43,462 nucleotides of DNA from assembly GCF_016462955.1 (NCBI RefSeq), contig NZ_JAEMSD010000009.1, forward strand, positions 1 through 43,462. The letters are read 5' to 3'. Source of the stretch: Bradyrhizobium sp. (lineage in GTDB: Bacteria > Pseudomonadota > Alphaproteobacteria > Rhizobiales > Xanthobacteraceae). Position 1 is the first letter of the stretch. Each line of letters begins with the position of its first letter. Below, in pieces: positions 10,136-18,656 of the stretch. The position numbers and the translations under genes were made by a program. Below the pieces are notes generated by a model, which saw nothing but the letters and a program-made list of their open reading frames with translations, made no database searches and was not told the DNA's origin.

Positions 10136-10591
10136 ATGTTTGACCGTCGCCAGCTTCTCGGAGCCTCTACTTTCATCGCGGCAGTCAGCGCCGTCTCAGG
10201 GGCAGTGTTTGCCCAAGGACCAGATCACGGAGCGATGCCAGGAATGGCGGCCGGTAACATGACGCGAGAAGGCTGCATAGAGATATGTCTCAAATCCCAT
10301 CGTATGTGTCTTGAGACTGCACGGTACTGCACTGAAATGGGGGGAGCTCACGTCGGTGCTGCGCATCTCGCTCTCCTGCTCGATTGCGCGGAGATGTGTC
10401 AGACCACCGCGAATTCCTTACTCCGCTTTTCGCCGGAGCACGGCGTCATTTGCGGTGCATGCGCCCAATTGTGTGAGGCCTGCGCGAAGGATTGCGATGC
10501 GATCGCCGGTGACGATCGAATGGCGCGCTGTGCAGCGACATGTCGCGAGTGCGCGCAGGATTGCCGCGGGATGGTGAACATGAAGCTATGA
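10136..10591 (+). CDS. Csp1-like Tat-exported four-helix copper-storage protein
   Basis: This 151-residue protein belongs to the Cys-rich four-helix-bundle (DUF326/Csp) family, whose members store many Cu(I) ions on thiols lining the bundle. The N-terminus MFDRRQLLGAST carries a twin-arginine signal ending near VFAQ, so export is folded, as in Csp1 of methanotrophs. The mature protein has 15 cysteines in CxxxC and CxxC spacings (GCIEICLKSHRMC, DCAEMC, CGACAQLCEACAKDC, CAATCRECAQDC). A short Met/His segment (HGAMPGMAAGNM) precedes the first helix. ATG 10136 follows AAGGAAG. The perfect FixK-type box upstream suggests control by low oxygen. It sits in a window with copAB, supporting a copper role. 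Confidence 0.88.
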   Translation: MFDRRQLLGASTFIAAVSAVSGAVFAQGPDHGAMPGMAAGNMTREGCIEICLKSHRMCLETARYCTEMGGAHVGAAHLALLLDCAEMCQTTANSLLRFSPEHGVICGACAQLCEACAKDCDAIAGDDRMARCAATCRECAQDCRGMVNMKL

Positions 10592-10881
10592 ATTGGAAGA
10601 CGTTGCGGAAAGCAGGCCGTGCGCAACCAGGCGATCGACCGCGAGTGGCCCTAGCCATCAGATCGGTACTTCGGACTTTGTACAGCCCGCCATCGTGCAA
10701 TCCGACGCCTCATTTGTGGCAGACGCTTAGGCGTAAATCGACCAGCCGATGGCGTTGCCGATGCGCCATGACGGGCTCATGCGCGTCATCGTTTGAGCGC
10801 GGCGGTCGAAAGTGGTAGAAGAGCTCTCGACGGTTCGAGGGAGCATGCCGGCGGAGTGGTTTGCCTATTCACCGCGGGCGC
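10592..10881. other. gap between the copper-storage and HupH-like genes
   Basis: An open frame from 10588 overlaps the previous stop as ATGA but encodes an Arg/Ser-rich product without features. No terminator or FixK-type box was found. Confidence 0.4.
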
Positions 10882-11340
10882 ATGTCGCTTGATCCACGTA
10901 ACCAGACTCACGAACGATCGGCCATGGATAGCAATGCTGGAGCTGAAGATACAAAGCGTTCGAGAAACGCGCTGCGCGACCCTCTGGTGCGGGCGCTGCT
11001 CAGTGAGCTGAGCGCCAAATTGGCGAAGCTTGCCAAGACCGGCTCAGGGTCCAGGATCGATCTGGGGCGGCTTCCCTTGCCAGCCGGTGGGTTGTCTGCC
11101 GTCCGCGGTGTTCTCGGGAAAGGGCAAATTGAAGCCACCTTCAAGGGCGTCGGATCATGCGTCTTCACTGAGACGGCGCTGGCGGGGGTATGGTGGGTCC
11201 AACAGTACAACACTGCCGACGACCTTGTGGGGGAATTTATCGAAATTGCTTACGTGCCCGAGTTGCTCAAATGCGATCGCGCCGAAGTTGATGCGGCAAG
11301 CAAGGATCTTGAGCTCAAGATCGCGGAAGGCGGCGTCTAG
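10882..11340 (+). CDS. hupH: HupH/HyaF-like hydrogenase maturation protein
   Basis: The C-terminal 110 residues match the HupH C-terminal domain: IDLGRLPLPAGGLSAVRGVL, GKGQIEATFKGVG, then ETALAGVWWVQQYN and LVGEFIEIAYVPELLK, the family signature GVWWV...FIEV..VPE. HupH/HyaF proteins help mature the iron-sulfur small subunit of uptake hydrogenases. At about 152 residues it is shorter than full-length HupH, so it is probably a single-domain version. ATG 10882 or 10924 could be the start, and neither has a strong ribosome site. It converges with hypE, and the two stop codons share the palindrome CTAG at 11337-11340. Encoded next to, but opposite, the hyp operon, it must have its own promoter. 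Confidence 0.72.
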   Translation: MSLDPRNQTHERSAMDSNAGAEDTKRSRNALRDPLVRALLSELSAKLAKLAKTGSGSRIDLGRLPLPAGGLSAVRGVLGKGQIEATFKGVGSCVFTETALAGVWWVQQYNTADDLVGEFIEIAYVPELLKCDRAEVDAASKDLELKIAEGGV

Positions 11341-12383
11341 CAGATTCGCGGAAGTGGATCTGAGTCCAGCTCCTCGACCAGCCGTTCGCCGCCGAGTTCG
11401 GTTTCCAGCAGGACGTAGGGATCGTCTTCGCCGACAACGCCGATTTCAGCTGCGTCTCGTCCCGCATCCAACTGCCGCAATGCGTGGACCGCATCTTGGA
11501 CCGACGCGGGGTCGACGACTGCGACAATTCTGCCCTCGCAAGCAAGGTAAAGCGGATTATAGCCCAGCATTTCGCAAACGGCTTGAACCTCGTTGCGTAT
11601 GGGAACGTTACTCTCGAACAGCCGCACGCTCAGCCCCGTATGCCGGACGATTTCGTGGCTCACGCTCGCAAGGCCTCCCCGCGTGGGATCCCGCATGAAT
11701 CTCAGGCCGGGTCTCGCGAGCAGCGCCCTGGCAAGGGGAAGGACGCTGGTGCAGTCCGATTGCAGGTCGCCGGTGAGGCCGAACTGCCGGCGCGCCAGCA
11801 GAATTGCCGTCCCGTGGTCGCCGATTGGCCCGCTGGCGATGATCCGGTCCCCCGGCAAGATACGATCGAGTCCCAGGACGATATCGGGGCGGCGGAAGCC
11901 GAGCCCGGTAGTTGCGAGGTAAAGCCCGCCTCCTTCACCTTTCCGAAGGACCTTGGTATCGCCGGTCACCACTCGCACGCAGGCCGCACGAGCTGCCGCG
12001 GCTATCGAGGCGACCACGCGATCAAGCCGCTCGATCTCGAAACCCTCCTCGATGAAGCTGTTGAGTGCAATATAGAGCGGCTCGGCCCCCGATACGGCGA
12101 GATCGTTCACGGTGCCATGAATAGCCAGGCTGCCGATGTCGCCCCCGGGAAATTCCAGCGGGTCGACCGTGAAGCCGTCCGAGGTCAGGGCAGGCAAGCT
12201 CCCGGGCGGCAAGGGGGGCAGGATCGCCGCGTCGGCATTCGGATCGAGCAGATCGTTGGTCAAATGCCGGACGAAGATCTGGTCGATCAGTTCGCGCATC
12301 CGCTTGCCGCCATTGCCATGCGCAAGCGAGATGTGCGTGCCGCCGTGAAGCGCGGAATGGCGGGTATCGCTTCGAGTTGTCAT
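11337..12383 (-). CDS. hypE: hydrogenase maturation protein HypE
   Basis: HypE dehydrates the carbamoyl group that HypF places on its C-terminal cysteine, making the cyanide ligand of the [NiFe] site iron. The 348-residue product begins MTTRSDTRHS and soon shows ISLAHGNGGKRMRELID, the conserved start of the PurM/AIRS-like ATP-binding fold. GDIGSLAIHGTVNDLAVSGA and FMRDPTRGGLASVSHEI are further family motifs. The protein ends exactly in PLPRIC, the obligatory modified cysteine. The ATG overlaps the hypF stop (ATGA), so the two partner enzymes are translationally coupled. It is the last gene of the hydrogenase operon and converges with hupH. Confidence 0.97.
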   Translation of the reverse strand: MTTRSDTRHSALHGGTHISLAHGNGGKRMRELIDQIFVRHLTNDLLDPNADAAILPPLPPGSLPALTSDGFTVDPLEFPGGDIGSLAIHGTVNDLAVSGAEPLYIALNSFIEEGFEIERLDRVVASIAAAARAACVRVVTGDTKVLRKGEGGGLYLATTGLGFRRPDIVLGLDRILPGDRIIASGPIGDHGTAILLARRQFGLTGDLQSDCTSVLPLARALLARPGLRFMRDPTRGGLASVSHEIVRHTGLSVRLFESNVPIRNEVQAVCEMLGYNPLYLACEGRIVAVVDPASVQDAVHALRQLDAGRDAAEIGVVGEDDPYVLLETELGGERLVEELDSDPLPRIC

Positions 12384-14653
12384 TTTAGGGTCCGTCGCGC
12401 CGCGAATTCGATGACTTGGCCGAAACTCACGCCGCCATCGTTCATCGGTAGGCGTTCGTGCAGGCGAACGTCGAAGCCGTGCTCTTCGAGGGATGAAACC
12501 GCATGCTCCGTCAACAGCCGGTTTTGGAAAACGCCGCCGGTAAGCCCGACGATATTGGTACCGATTGTGCCGCGATGATGCAGAGCCTCCGCGAGCAGAG
12601 TGGCAGACAACGCGCCGTGAAAGATCGCAAGACGTTCGCCGATGGACAAGGAGGCGTCCAGCAACATCGGAACGAGGGGAGCCCAATCAACCTGTCTTAG
12701 GTCTCCAGACTGGCGCACCGGGAGAGCCACGCTGCAGGTGATCGGATCTGACGCGCTCTCGACCATTGCCGGCGCCTGGCCATCATATGAGCAGGATTCG
12801 GTGAGTCCGACCAAGGCGGCGGCGGCATCGAAGAGCCGTCCGACGGCGCTGGATTCGGTCCCCGCACCGGCGTTCCAGGCGCGCTGAAAATTCGCAGCGT
12901 CCGGACGACGGCTTTGCCAGGGATGCCCGACCTCCCATGACAAGGCGCATGCACTGCGCCAGGGCTCAAGCGCAACGCGGTCTCCGCCAATCAAGCGAAA
13001 GGGTCGAAACGTGCCAATCCTTCGCCAACGCCCCGGCGAGCCAAAGAACGTCTCTCCACCCCACAAGGTCGCATCTGGTCCAAGCCCCAGGCCGTCCCAC
13101 GCGAAGACCACCATCGCTTCCGTGCACCGGTGCTCCGCCGCCAATGCGGCGGCGTGCGCGGTATGATGTTCAATCGCAAAGTGCGGACTTGCCTGCCGCG
13201 ATGCCCAGCGCGTTGTCGTGAAGTCCGGGTGCGCGTCATGAACGACGAAGGCGGCGGAGACTCCATAGAGCGATTGAAAGTCGTGGGCGACTTGTTCGAA
13301 TACCGTCTTCGATCGAAGCGTCCCCATGTCTCCGACGTGTGGTGAGACGATCACCCTGTTGTCGATGCCCAAGGCAACTGTTGTCTTGAGCTGGGCTCCG
13401 CATGCCAGCACCGGAGCCTCAAGAGGATAAGGATTTGGACATGCGAGCGGCGCCGAGCCGCGGCCCAACCGGATCGGCCTTGCGCGATCCGCGATGATGC
13501 GGACAACGGGGTCATCGGCAGGGCGATGGATCGGCCGGTTATGGTGGAGGAATGCGTCGCAACAGCGCTTGAGGCGCAACTCCGCTTCGTCTTCGCCGGT
13601 GATCACCGGCTCGCCGCTGATGTTGCCGCTCGTGGCGACCAGCGGTTTGCCAAAATCTGTCGTGATGAGATGGTGCAGGGGACTGTAGGGCAGCATGAGC
13701 CCGATCTCGCGCAGGCCCGGCGCGACGGCCTGCGCGATTGGAGCCTGCGAACGCCTCCGCAGCAACACGATTGGCCGCACCGGATCGCGCAAGGCGGTCT
13801 CCTCTGGCGCATCCAGGTATGCAATTTCCCTAGCGAAGAACGTCGGGTCGATTTCCTTCGCTGGGAGCATCACCGCGAGCGGCTTGTCGGGTCTCTGTTT
13901 CATGCTGCGCAGCCGGAGCACGGCCGCCTCATCAGTGGCATCGCACATCAAATGGTATCCTCCGATACCTCGAACCGCGACAGTCAACCCCTGCCGGAGC
14001 GCCGTGATGCATGCGGAGAGCGCTTGCTCATTGCCGAGAATCTCGCCGCTGGATCCACTGTCGAACCTCAGCTGCGGGCCGCAATTCGGACATGCCAGGG
14101 GCTGGGCATGAAAGCGGCGATCATCAGGATCATCATATTCCCGCCGGCAGTCTGGGCAGAGCGCAAATTGCGCCATTGTGGTGTTGATCCGGTCGTAAGG
14201 GAGAGCGCGGATGATGGTGTATCGCGGGCCGCATTGCGTGCAGTTGGTGAAGGGATAACGATACCGTCGCTCCGAAGGATCGTTGATCTCGCCCAGACAG
14301 TCATCGCAGAGGTAGCAGTCTAGCGGTATGTCGGCCTGCCGCGTCGATCCCGATTCGCTTTCAACTATCGAAAATGCCGTGAGTACTGCAGTCGGTCGCT
14401 TTATATCGAACTCGACGATCGGCCGCGAAAACGGCGGCGCATCGGAGACAAGTCCCATCGCGAAGAGATCAAGCTGGTCCGGCCGCCCCGTTGCGAGCAC
14501 GGATACGTAGCTTGCCTCGTTCTTTACCCAGCCCACGATGCGATGGCTCTCCGCGAGGCGCTTGACGAAGGGGCGGAAGCCGACGCCCTGTACGAGGCCG
14601 CCGATCCGAAACTCGCGCGTTTCGATGAGAGGCTCTGTCTGATCCCTGGTCAT
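12380..14653 (-). CDS. hypF: carbamoyltransferase HypF
   Basis: HypF uses carbamoyl phosphate and ATP to carbamoylate HypE. The 757-residue protein has the full domain set: N-terminal acylphosphatase domain (IGGLVQGVGFRPFVKRLAE), two zinc-finger pairs (CYLCDDCLG...CTQCGP and CPDCRRE...CPNCGP), a YrdC/Sua5-like domain (GIGGYHLMCDATDEAAV), and a Kae1-like C-terminal half with IEHHTAHAAALAAEH and the metal-binding signature of the family, ending FDVRLHERLPMNDGGVSFGQ. ATG 14653 follows the hupD stop after one base, which supports it over the longer ORF-track start. The gene is intact and of usual length. Confidence 0.96.
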   Translation of the reverse strand: MTRDQTEPLIETREFRIGGLVQGVGFRPFVKRLAESHRIVGWVKNEASYVSVLATGRPDQLDLFAMGLVSDAPPFSRPIVEFDIKRPTAVLTAFSIVESESGSTRQADIPLDCYLCDDCLGEINDPSERRYRYPFTNCTQCGPRYTIIRALPYDRINTTMAQFALCPDCRREYDDPDDRRFHAQPLACPNCGPQLRFDSGSSGEILGNEQALSACITALRQGLTVAVRGIGGYHLMCDATDEAAVLRLRSMKQRPDKPLAVMLPAKEIDPTFFAREIAYLDAPEETALRDPVRPIVLLRRRSQAPIAQAVAPGLREIGLMLPYSPLHHLITTDFGKPLVATSGNISGEPVITGEDEAELRLKRCCDAFLHHNRPIHRPADDPVVRIIADRARPIRLGRGSAPLACPNPYPLEAPVLACGAQLKTTVALGIDNRVIVSPHVGDMGTLRSKTVFEQVAHDFQSLYGVSAAFVVHDAHPDFTTTRWASRQASPHFAIEHHTAHAAALAAEHRCTEAMVVFAWDGLGLGPDATLWGGETFFGSPGRWRRIGTFRPFRLIGGDRVALEPWRSACALSWEVGHPWQSRRPDAANFQRAWNAGAGTESSAVGRLFDAAAALVGLTESCSYDGQAPAMVESASDPITCSVALPVRQSGDLRQVDWAPLVPMLLDASLSIGERLAIFHGALSATLLAEALHHRGTIGTNIVGLTGGVFQNRLLTEHAVSSLEEHGFDVRLHERLPMNDGGVSFGQVIEFAARRTLK

Positions 14654-14654
14654 C

Positions 14655-15176
14655 TCAGCGGGGATGGTTGGAAAGGTCCAGCCATTCATGCGCCAGGCGG
14701 AGGGCAAGATCGGCTGCGAACGGCAATGCACTTGCAACCCTTGCGCTGAGCGACTCGCTCCACTCCATGCTAAGCGGTCGGATGCCGATCAGGGCGCGGT
14801 AGGAGGGGAGAAGGTCCCGGATTCGGGCCATGTCGAATAATTCCCTCAACCCGACCTCGTGCGCGGTGCGCTTTGCGCTTCCGAGGAATGCGTCCAAGCT
14901 CGCACCCACGAGGCAATCGACCGTTCCGGCCTCGTCCCCGATCATCGCTGCATCGACAACGATCAGCCGGTCGGTGGCCTCGATGGTCGGCAGCAGATTA
15001 AAGCTCAAGGTCCCGCCATCCACGAGCCCGACCTTTCCGTCCGCTGCCAAGCCCTGCAAGTGCCGCACCACGTGAACGCCAACTCCATCGTCGCCGAGCA
15101 AGGTATTTCCAATTCCCAAGATGGTAACCGCAGGAGCGCAATGGGACCGATCGGGCAGGCTCGAGGACAAGGTCAT
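14655..15176 (-). CDS. hupD: hydrogenase maturation endopeptidase HupD
   Basis: HupD/HyaD-type proteases (peptidase family M52) bind nickel in the large subunit and remove its C-terminal peptide. The 173-residue protein shows ILGIGNTLLGDDGVGVHVV, with the first acidic nickel ligand, then VVDAAMIGDEAGTVD with the second, and AHEVGLRELFDMARI with the histidine. ATG 15176 overlaps the hypD stop as ATGA, so the longer ORF-track start is not used. Its target is probably HupL, whose C-terminal extension after DPCLACAVH is 15 residues. Confidence 0.93.
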   Translation of the reverse strand: MTLSSSLPDRSHCAPAVTILGIGNTLLGDDGVGVHVVRHLQGLAADGKVGLVDGGTLSFNLLPTIEATDRLIVVDAAMIGDEAGTVDCLVGASLDAFLGSAKRTAHEVGLRELFDMARIRDLLPSYRALIGIRPLSMEWSESLSARVASALPFAADLALRLAHEWLDLSNHPR

Positions 15177-16306
15177 CGTGATCTGCCGGGCAATTTGCCG
15201 CCAGCGTAGGCGTTCTTGCCGGTTCGATAACCCGCCGTCCACCAGACATGGCAGGCGCCCTCATCGGACACCATGCAAGGACCGATCGGCGAATCAGGGG
15301 TGCAGGCGGCGCCATACAGCCGGCACTCCGTCGGCAGAACCTTGCCGAGGATGACGCGCGCGCAGTCGCAGCCCGGCGGCATTTCGCCCCGGCGGGGCCG
15401 ATCGATCGTGTCGTCGAAAGCAAATTTCAAGCTGGCGTCATGGGACGCATATTCAGGCCGGAGACGGAAACCGGACTGCGGAATGATCCCGATCCCCCGC
15501 CAGTCGGCGTCGATCACTTCCATGGTTTGCGTGAGACACCGGCGGGCCACGGTATTGCCGCCGAGTTTCACGCTGCTCGCATAGCAATTGTCGAGGAATC
15601 GGCGTCCTTCGATGAGCTGGCGCAAGGTAGAGTAGGTCGCAGACAAGAGGGTGTCGGCCGTGAAACCGGCCACGGCAGCGGGCATGTCATGTTCGCGTAC
15701 CACGAACTCCCATTCCTGATACCCCATGATGGTCGCCACGTGACCCGGTGCGATCAAGGCGTCAAACCCAGGCTGCTCGGACTTGAGGAGCATGGCCACC
15801 GCGGGCCAGGTCAGCCGGCCAGAAATCAGCAGATAGAGGTTGGGCGGCAGACCCTGCGCGATCTGCGCCGCCACGGGCGCCAGGGTCGTCTCGAACCCTG
15901 CCACAAAGAAAATCACGGTCTTCAGCGGATTTTCGCGCGCGATGGCGACCGCCTCGGTCGGACTGGCCACCGGACGTATGTCCGCGCCGGCAGTCTTCGC
16001 CTGCTCGAGCGAGCGCGGCTGCGCCTTGGGAGCATTCACGGGCACCCGCAGCATATCGCCAAAGGCAACCATGATCACGGGCTCCGACAAGGCAAGATCG
16101 ATGGCCCGAAACACATCTTCCTCGGGACACACGCAGACGGGGCATCCCGGCCCCGGGATCAATTGAACGTTCGGCGGCAGTAAGCTCCTCAAGCCCGCGG
16201 TTGCGATCGTTCGCTCATGGCCGCCGCAGACGTTGAGGACGCGGACGGGCCGATCAAGCGGCAGATCCCGGATACGATCGAGCCAGACGCGCGCGGAAGA
16301 AGCCAA
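15173..16306 (-). CDS. hypD: hydrogenase maturation protein HypD
   Basis: HypD with HypC forms the scaffold on which Fe(CN)2CO is built. The 377-residue protein contains VCGGHERTI, LIPGPGCPVCVCPEED, VAGFETTLAPVAAQ and the C-terminal cysteine cluster that holds the [4Fe-4S] centre (GCDCARVILGKVLPTECRLY, AACTPDSPIGPCMVS). The first codon is TTG at 16306, set by GGGAGAG about seven bases upstream, since no ATG fits. It lies 15 bases after the hypB stop. The gene is intact. Confidence 0.95.
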   Translation of the reverse strand: MASSARVWLDRIRDLPLDRPVRVLNVCGGHERTIATAGLRSLLPPNVQLIPGPGCPVCVCPEEDVFRAIDLALSEPVIMVAFGDMLRVPVNAPKAQPRSLEQAKTAGADIRPVASPTEAVAIARENPLKTVIFFVAGFETTLAPVAAQIAQGLPPNLYLLISGRLTWPAVAMLLKSEQPGFDALIAPGHVATIMGYQEWEFVVREHDMPAAVAGFTADTLLSATYSTLRQLIEGRRFLDNCYASSVKLGGNTVARRCLTQTMEVIDADWRGIGIIPQSGFRLRPEYASHDASLKFAFDDTIDRPRRGEMPPGCDCARVILGKVLPTECRLYGAACTPDSPIGPCMVSDEGACHVWWTAGYRTGKNAYAGGKLPGRSR

Positions 16307-16321
16307 CGGTGTCTCTCCCTA

Positions 16322-17113
16322 TCAAAGTGGATTGTTGCGTCTGGATGGCCGGCTATGTCGGCGCTCGGCCAGGCTCTGCCGAAGCCACGACAGCCATTCA
16401 TCCATTCCGGCCGAGTTCCGCGCCGAGGTTGTCAGAACTGGTCCGCCGTAACCGGAAGCCTTGAGGGCGGCGGTCGCGCGATCGGGCCGAAAATCGTCCA
16501 GAAATGGAAGGAGGTCCGTCTTGGTCAGAACGACAAGATCGCTGTTGCGGAACATGACCGGATATTTGGCCGGCTTGTCGTCGCCTTCGGTCGTCGAGAG
16601 CAAGACGACATTAAGTTGTTGCCCCAGGTCGAACGAGGCCGGACACACCAAATTGCCGACGTTCTCGATGAACAGCACGTCGATGTCGCCGAGCTCGAGC
16701 TCGTGCAGCGCATCATGCACCATGGCGGCATCGAGGTGACACGCGCTTCCCGTGGTGATCTGAACAGCAGGCACGCCCTTGGCGCGGATGCGCGCGGCGT
16801 CGTTCTCCGTTTCGAGGTCGCCCTCGATGACGGCGAGCCTGAGTTCGGACCCTAGTCTCTCGATGGTCGCCTCCAAAAGCGCGGTCTTGCCGGCCCCGGG
16901 AGATGACATCAGGTTGATGGCGAGAATGCCAAGTTCGTCGAAATGCTCGCGATTGTGGTGCGCCGCACGGTCGTTGGCAGCCAGAAGCCGGCTGATCACC
17001 CGGGCCTCGTCCACGGGGCGGTGCCCTTGCGCTGCGCTGGCAACTTCCTTGCCCTGCGAATGTCTGACGATGTGACCGCCGTCATGAGCGGCACAGCCGC
17101 AATCTCTGCACAT
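16322..17113 (-). CDS. hypB: nickel-insertion GTPase HypB
   Basis: HypB is the GTPase that with HypA inserts nickel into the large subunit. The 263-residue protein begins MCRDCGC, the N-terminal high-affinity nickel motif, but lacks the long His stretch found in several rhizobial HypBs. The P-loop is NLMSSPGAGKTALLE. The G-domain metal site is TGSACHLDAAMVH, and ENVGNLVCPASFDLG, VVLLSTTEGDDKPAKYP and VVLTKTDLLP are standard. The ATG overlaps hypA by 32 bases, and GGAG inside hypA serves as ribosome site. Without a His store, nickel would have to come from other proteins. Confidence 0.96.
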   Translation of the reverse strand: MCRDCGCAAHDGGHIVRHSQGKEVASAAQGHRPVDEARVISRLLAANDRAAHHNREHFDELGILAINLMSSPGAGKTALLEATIERLGSELRLAVIEGDLETENDAARIRAKGVPAVQITTGSACHLDAAMVHDALHELELGDIDVLFIENVGNLVCPASFDLGQQLNVVLLSTTEGDDKPAKYPVMFRNSDLVVLTKTDLLPFLDDFRPDRATAALKASGYGGPVLTTSARNSAGMDEWLSWLRQSLAERRHSRPSRRNNPL

Positions 17114-17525
17114 CGCGATTCCGCTCCTTCATCCTACGTTCTGGTGCACACGCCGCTTCCTCGAGAAGACTCTCCGAATCCACCCCATCGAATTCCACGC
17201 TCAACAGCGTGAGTTCGTCACCGCGCGTTACGCGAACGCGAAATGAGCCGCAGGATGCGCAGAGCAGGCGATTGGGGAGCGTAACGCTTGACCCACCGCA
17301 GTCCGCACAGCGAACGCTGACGTCGCTTTGCTCGAAATCCAGGCAGGCCATCTCGGCCCGGGTCCCAGCCTTGGCGACCTCGAAGGCGCGGCTCAGTAAT
17401 CCAGGCTCGACGCCTGAAAGTGGCCCAACGCCAACCACGATGCGCCGCACGTACGCGGTCTGAACGGTATCGGCAAGACGCTCCACCTCGGAAAGCAGCG
17501 ACCAGCAAATCGACAGCTCATGCAT
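17082..17525 (-). CDS. hypA: nickel chaperone HypA with extended C-terminus
   Basis: HypA delivers nickel with HypB. The start MHELSICWSLL carries the Met-His-Glu nickel site, and the zinc site is CADCGG...CASCGS. The family normally ends shortly after the GDEL-LxSxE segment at about 113 residues, whereas this one is 147, with a charged tail (SESLLEEAACAPERRMKER) that overlaps the start of hypB. ATG 17525 overlaps the hypC stop. The tail may be read-through that became fixed or a real extension. Confidence 0.94.
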   Translation of the reverse strand: MHELSICWSLLSEVERLADTVQTAYVRRIVVGVGPLSGVEPGLLSRAFEVAKAGTRAEMACLDFEQSDVSVRCADCGGSSVTLPNRLLCASCGSFRVRVTRGDELTLLSVEFDGVDSESLLEEAACAPERRMKERNRDVQRLRLCRS

Positions 17526-17760
17526 CGATCGCTCCGCTCTGAGCGCCAAAGGCGGCGTCGAAGAGAGCCCATGTGGACTCCGCTTCGGCCGCTTCGATGA
17601 TCTGAATGGCATAGCCGAGGTGAACCAGGACGTGATCGCCCACGGTCACGCTGCGATCCTGCAACAAAAACAGGTTGACCTCGCGCGACACGCCCTTGAC
17701 GGAGCAGCGGGCCACGTATCCGTCGACGGTGTCGACACGCATTGGAATGGCGAGGCACAT
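17518..17760 (-). CDS. hypC: hydrogenase maturation chaperone HypC
   Basis: An 80-residue HypC/HupF-family protein starting MCLAIPMRVDTVDG. Cys2 is the essential residue that binds HypD and the large-subunit precursor. VGDHVLVHLGYAIQIIEAAEA is the typical C-terminal half. GAGGG lies seven bases before the ATG. It is 11 bases downstream of the cytochrome gene and overlaps hypA by eight. Confidence 0.95.
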   Translation of the reverse strand: MCLAIPMRVDTVDGYVARCSVKGVSREVNLFLLQDRSVTVGDHVLVHLGYAIQIIEAAEAESTWALFDAAFGAQSGAIDA

Positions 17761-17771
17761 GCGAACGCCCT

Positions 17772-18656
17772 CTACGATTGACCCACGTTCAGAACCGGTG
17801 CAAGACCTTCGATGAGCGCGCGTCTCTGCTTTTCATCCAGTTTTGCGTTGAGACGGGCAAGCGCAGTGCCCAACGCGCGCAGCGCTGCAACATGTTTCGA
17901 CGATTGCAGCTCATGCCTCTTGAGCAAAGCCACCGGGTCCGTGGAAGCCGGTTCAGCCGGGGAGGGACGGCGAACGACCTGCGCGGTCGCGTCGAGCAGC
18001 TCCAACCAGGCTGGCTCTTGGGACGGCTCTATGCCGACCGTGTCATGCAAGGCGGCCATCTTCTGCGACAACTCTTCGCTGGAAATCGGTCCCTGGCTTG
18101 CGAAATCGGCCGGCGGCGCCATCTCCTTCCCTGAGGGAGCAGCATCGGCTTGCTTGGCTGGCTGTGACGCAGCGGCTGCTTGGTCACCTCCAGGCGGTGT
18201 GCCCATCGGGGTCGTCGCACGCTCGGCGTTGTCGGCCGTCGTAGCCTTGGGTCCCGAAGGCATGGTTTCGCCGGGCGCGCGGGCGACCACCGCGTCGTCG
18301 ACCGCACCCGGGCAGAAAAAGCTGAAATTGCCGGTGTCGCGGCCGCGTATGAACTGCGTCCAGTTCGGCTCAACCCGGTGTTCGGGAGAAGTATCGAACG
18401 TGCCGAGGTGATGGCACATGGCGCAATGAGGCTGATGGGCGCGAACGCGCAGCCGGCCGCGATCGATGCAATAAGTGTCGATAAGATCGCCAAAGCCGGA
18501 GCCGGGTCGAGCGAGAACAGGAGAGCCCAGCAGCAGCGCCGCAAAGCAGGCGAGCGGGACAACGCCGGCATATCGGCTCGGCGCCTTGCGTTCGGAATCG
18601 GATCGCATGTCTTCAGCCTCTCGTCTGGCCTCGCGCCGTTTCGCCCCACCCATCAT
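17772..18656 (-). CDS. periplasmic c-type cytochrome with Spy-like C-terminus, in hydrogenase operon
   Basis: No standard hup/hyp gene matches this 294-residue product. It has an N-terminal signal/anchor (VVPLACFAALLLGSPVLARP), then a heme-c site CAMCH (HQPHCAMCHHLGTFD) flanked by other cysteines (TYCIDRG, FFCPG). A Pro/Ala-rich linker follows. The C-terminal helix ends LGTALARLNAKLDEKQRRAL, close to the LTxxQ/Spy pattern seen at 31434-32183. The ATG is within four bases of the hupL stop (TTATGATGG), and hypC follows after 11 bases, so it is part of the operon. The likely role is electron acceptor for the anchorless hydrogenase, which is inference. The ORF-track N-terminal extension overlaps hupL and is not used. 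Confidence 0.75.
   Translation of the reverse strand: MMGGAKRREARREAEDMRSDSERKAPSRYAGVVPLACFAALLLGSPVLARPGSGFGDLIDTYCIDRGRLRVRAHQPHCAMCHHLGTFDTSPEHRVEPNWTQFIRGRDTGNFSFFCPGAVDDAVVARAPGETMPSGPKATTADNAERATTPMGTPPGGDQAAAASQPAKQADAAPSGKEMAPPADFASQGPISSEELSQKMAALHDTVGIEPSQEPAWLELLDATAQVVRRPSPAEPASTDPVALLKRHELQSSKHVAALRALGTALARLNAKLDEKQRRALIEGLAPVLNVGQS

Noticed and set aside
10588-10818. ORF starting with ATGA overlap after the copper-storage gene
   Set aside because: Composition is Arg/Ser/Cys-rich as in non-coding frames and there is no recognisable motif.
11484-16855. Long plus-strand ORFs opposite hypE, hypF, hypD and hypB (e.g. 11484-12578, 13526-14323, 15248-16183)
   Set aside because: They are antisense shadows of GC-rich genes, with Arg/His/Gln-rich products and no domains.
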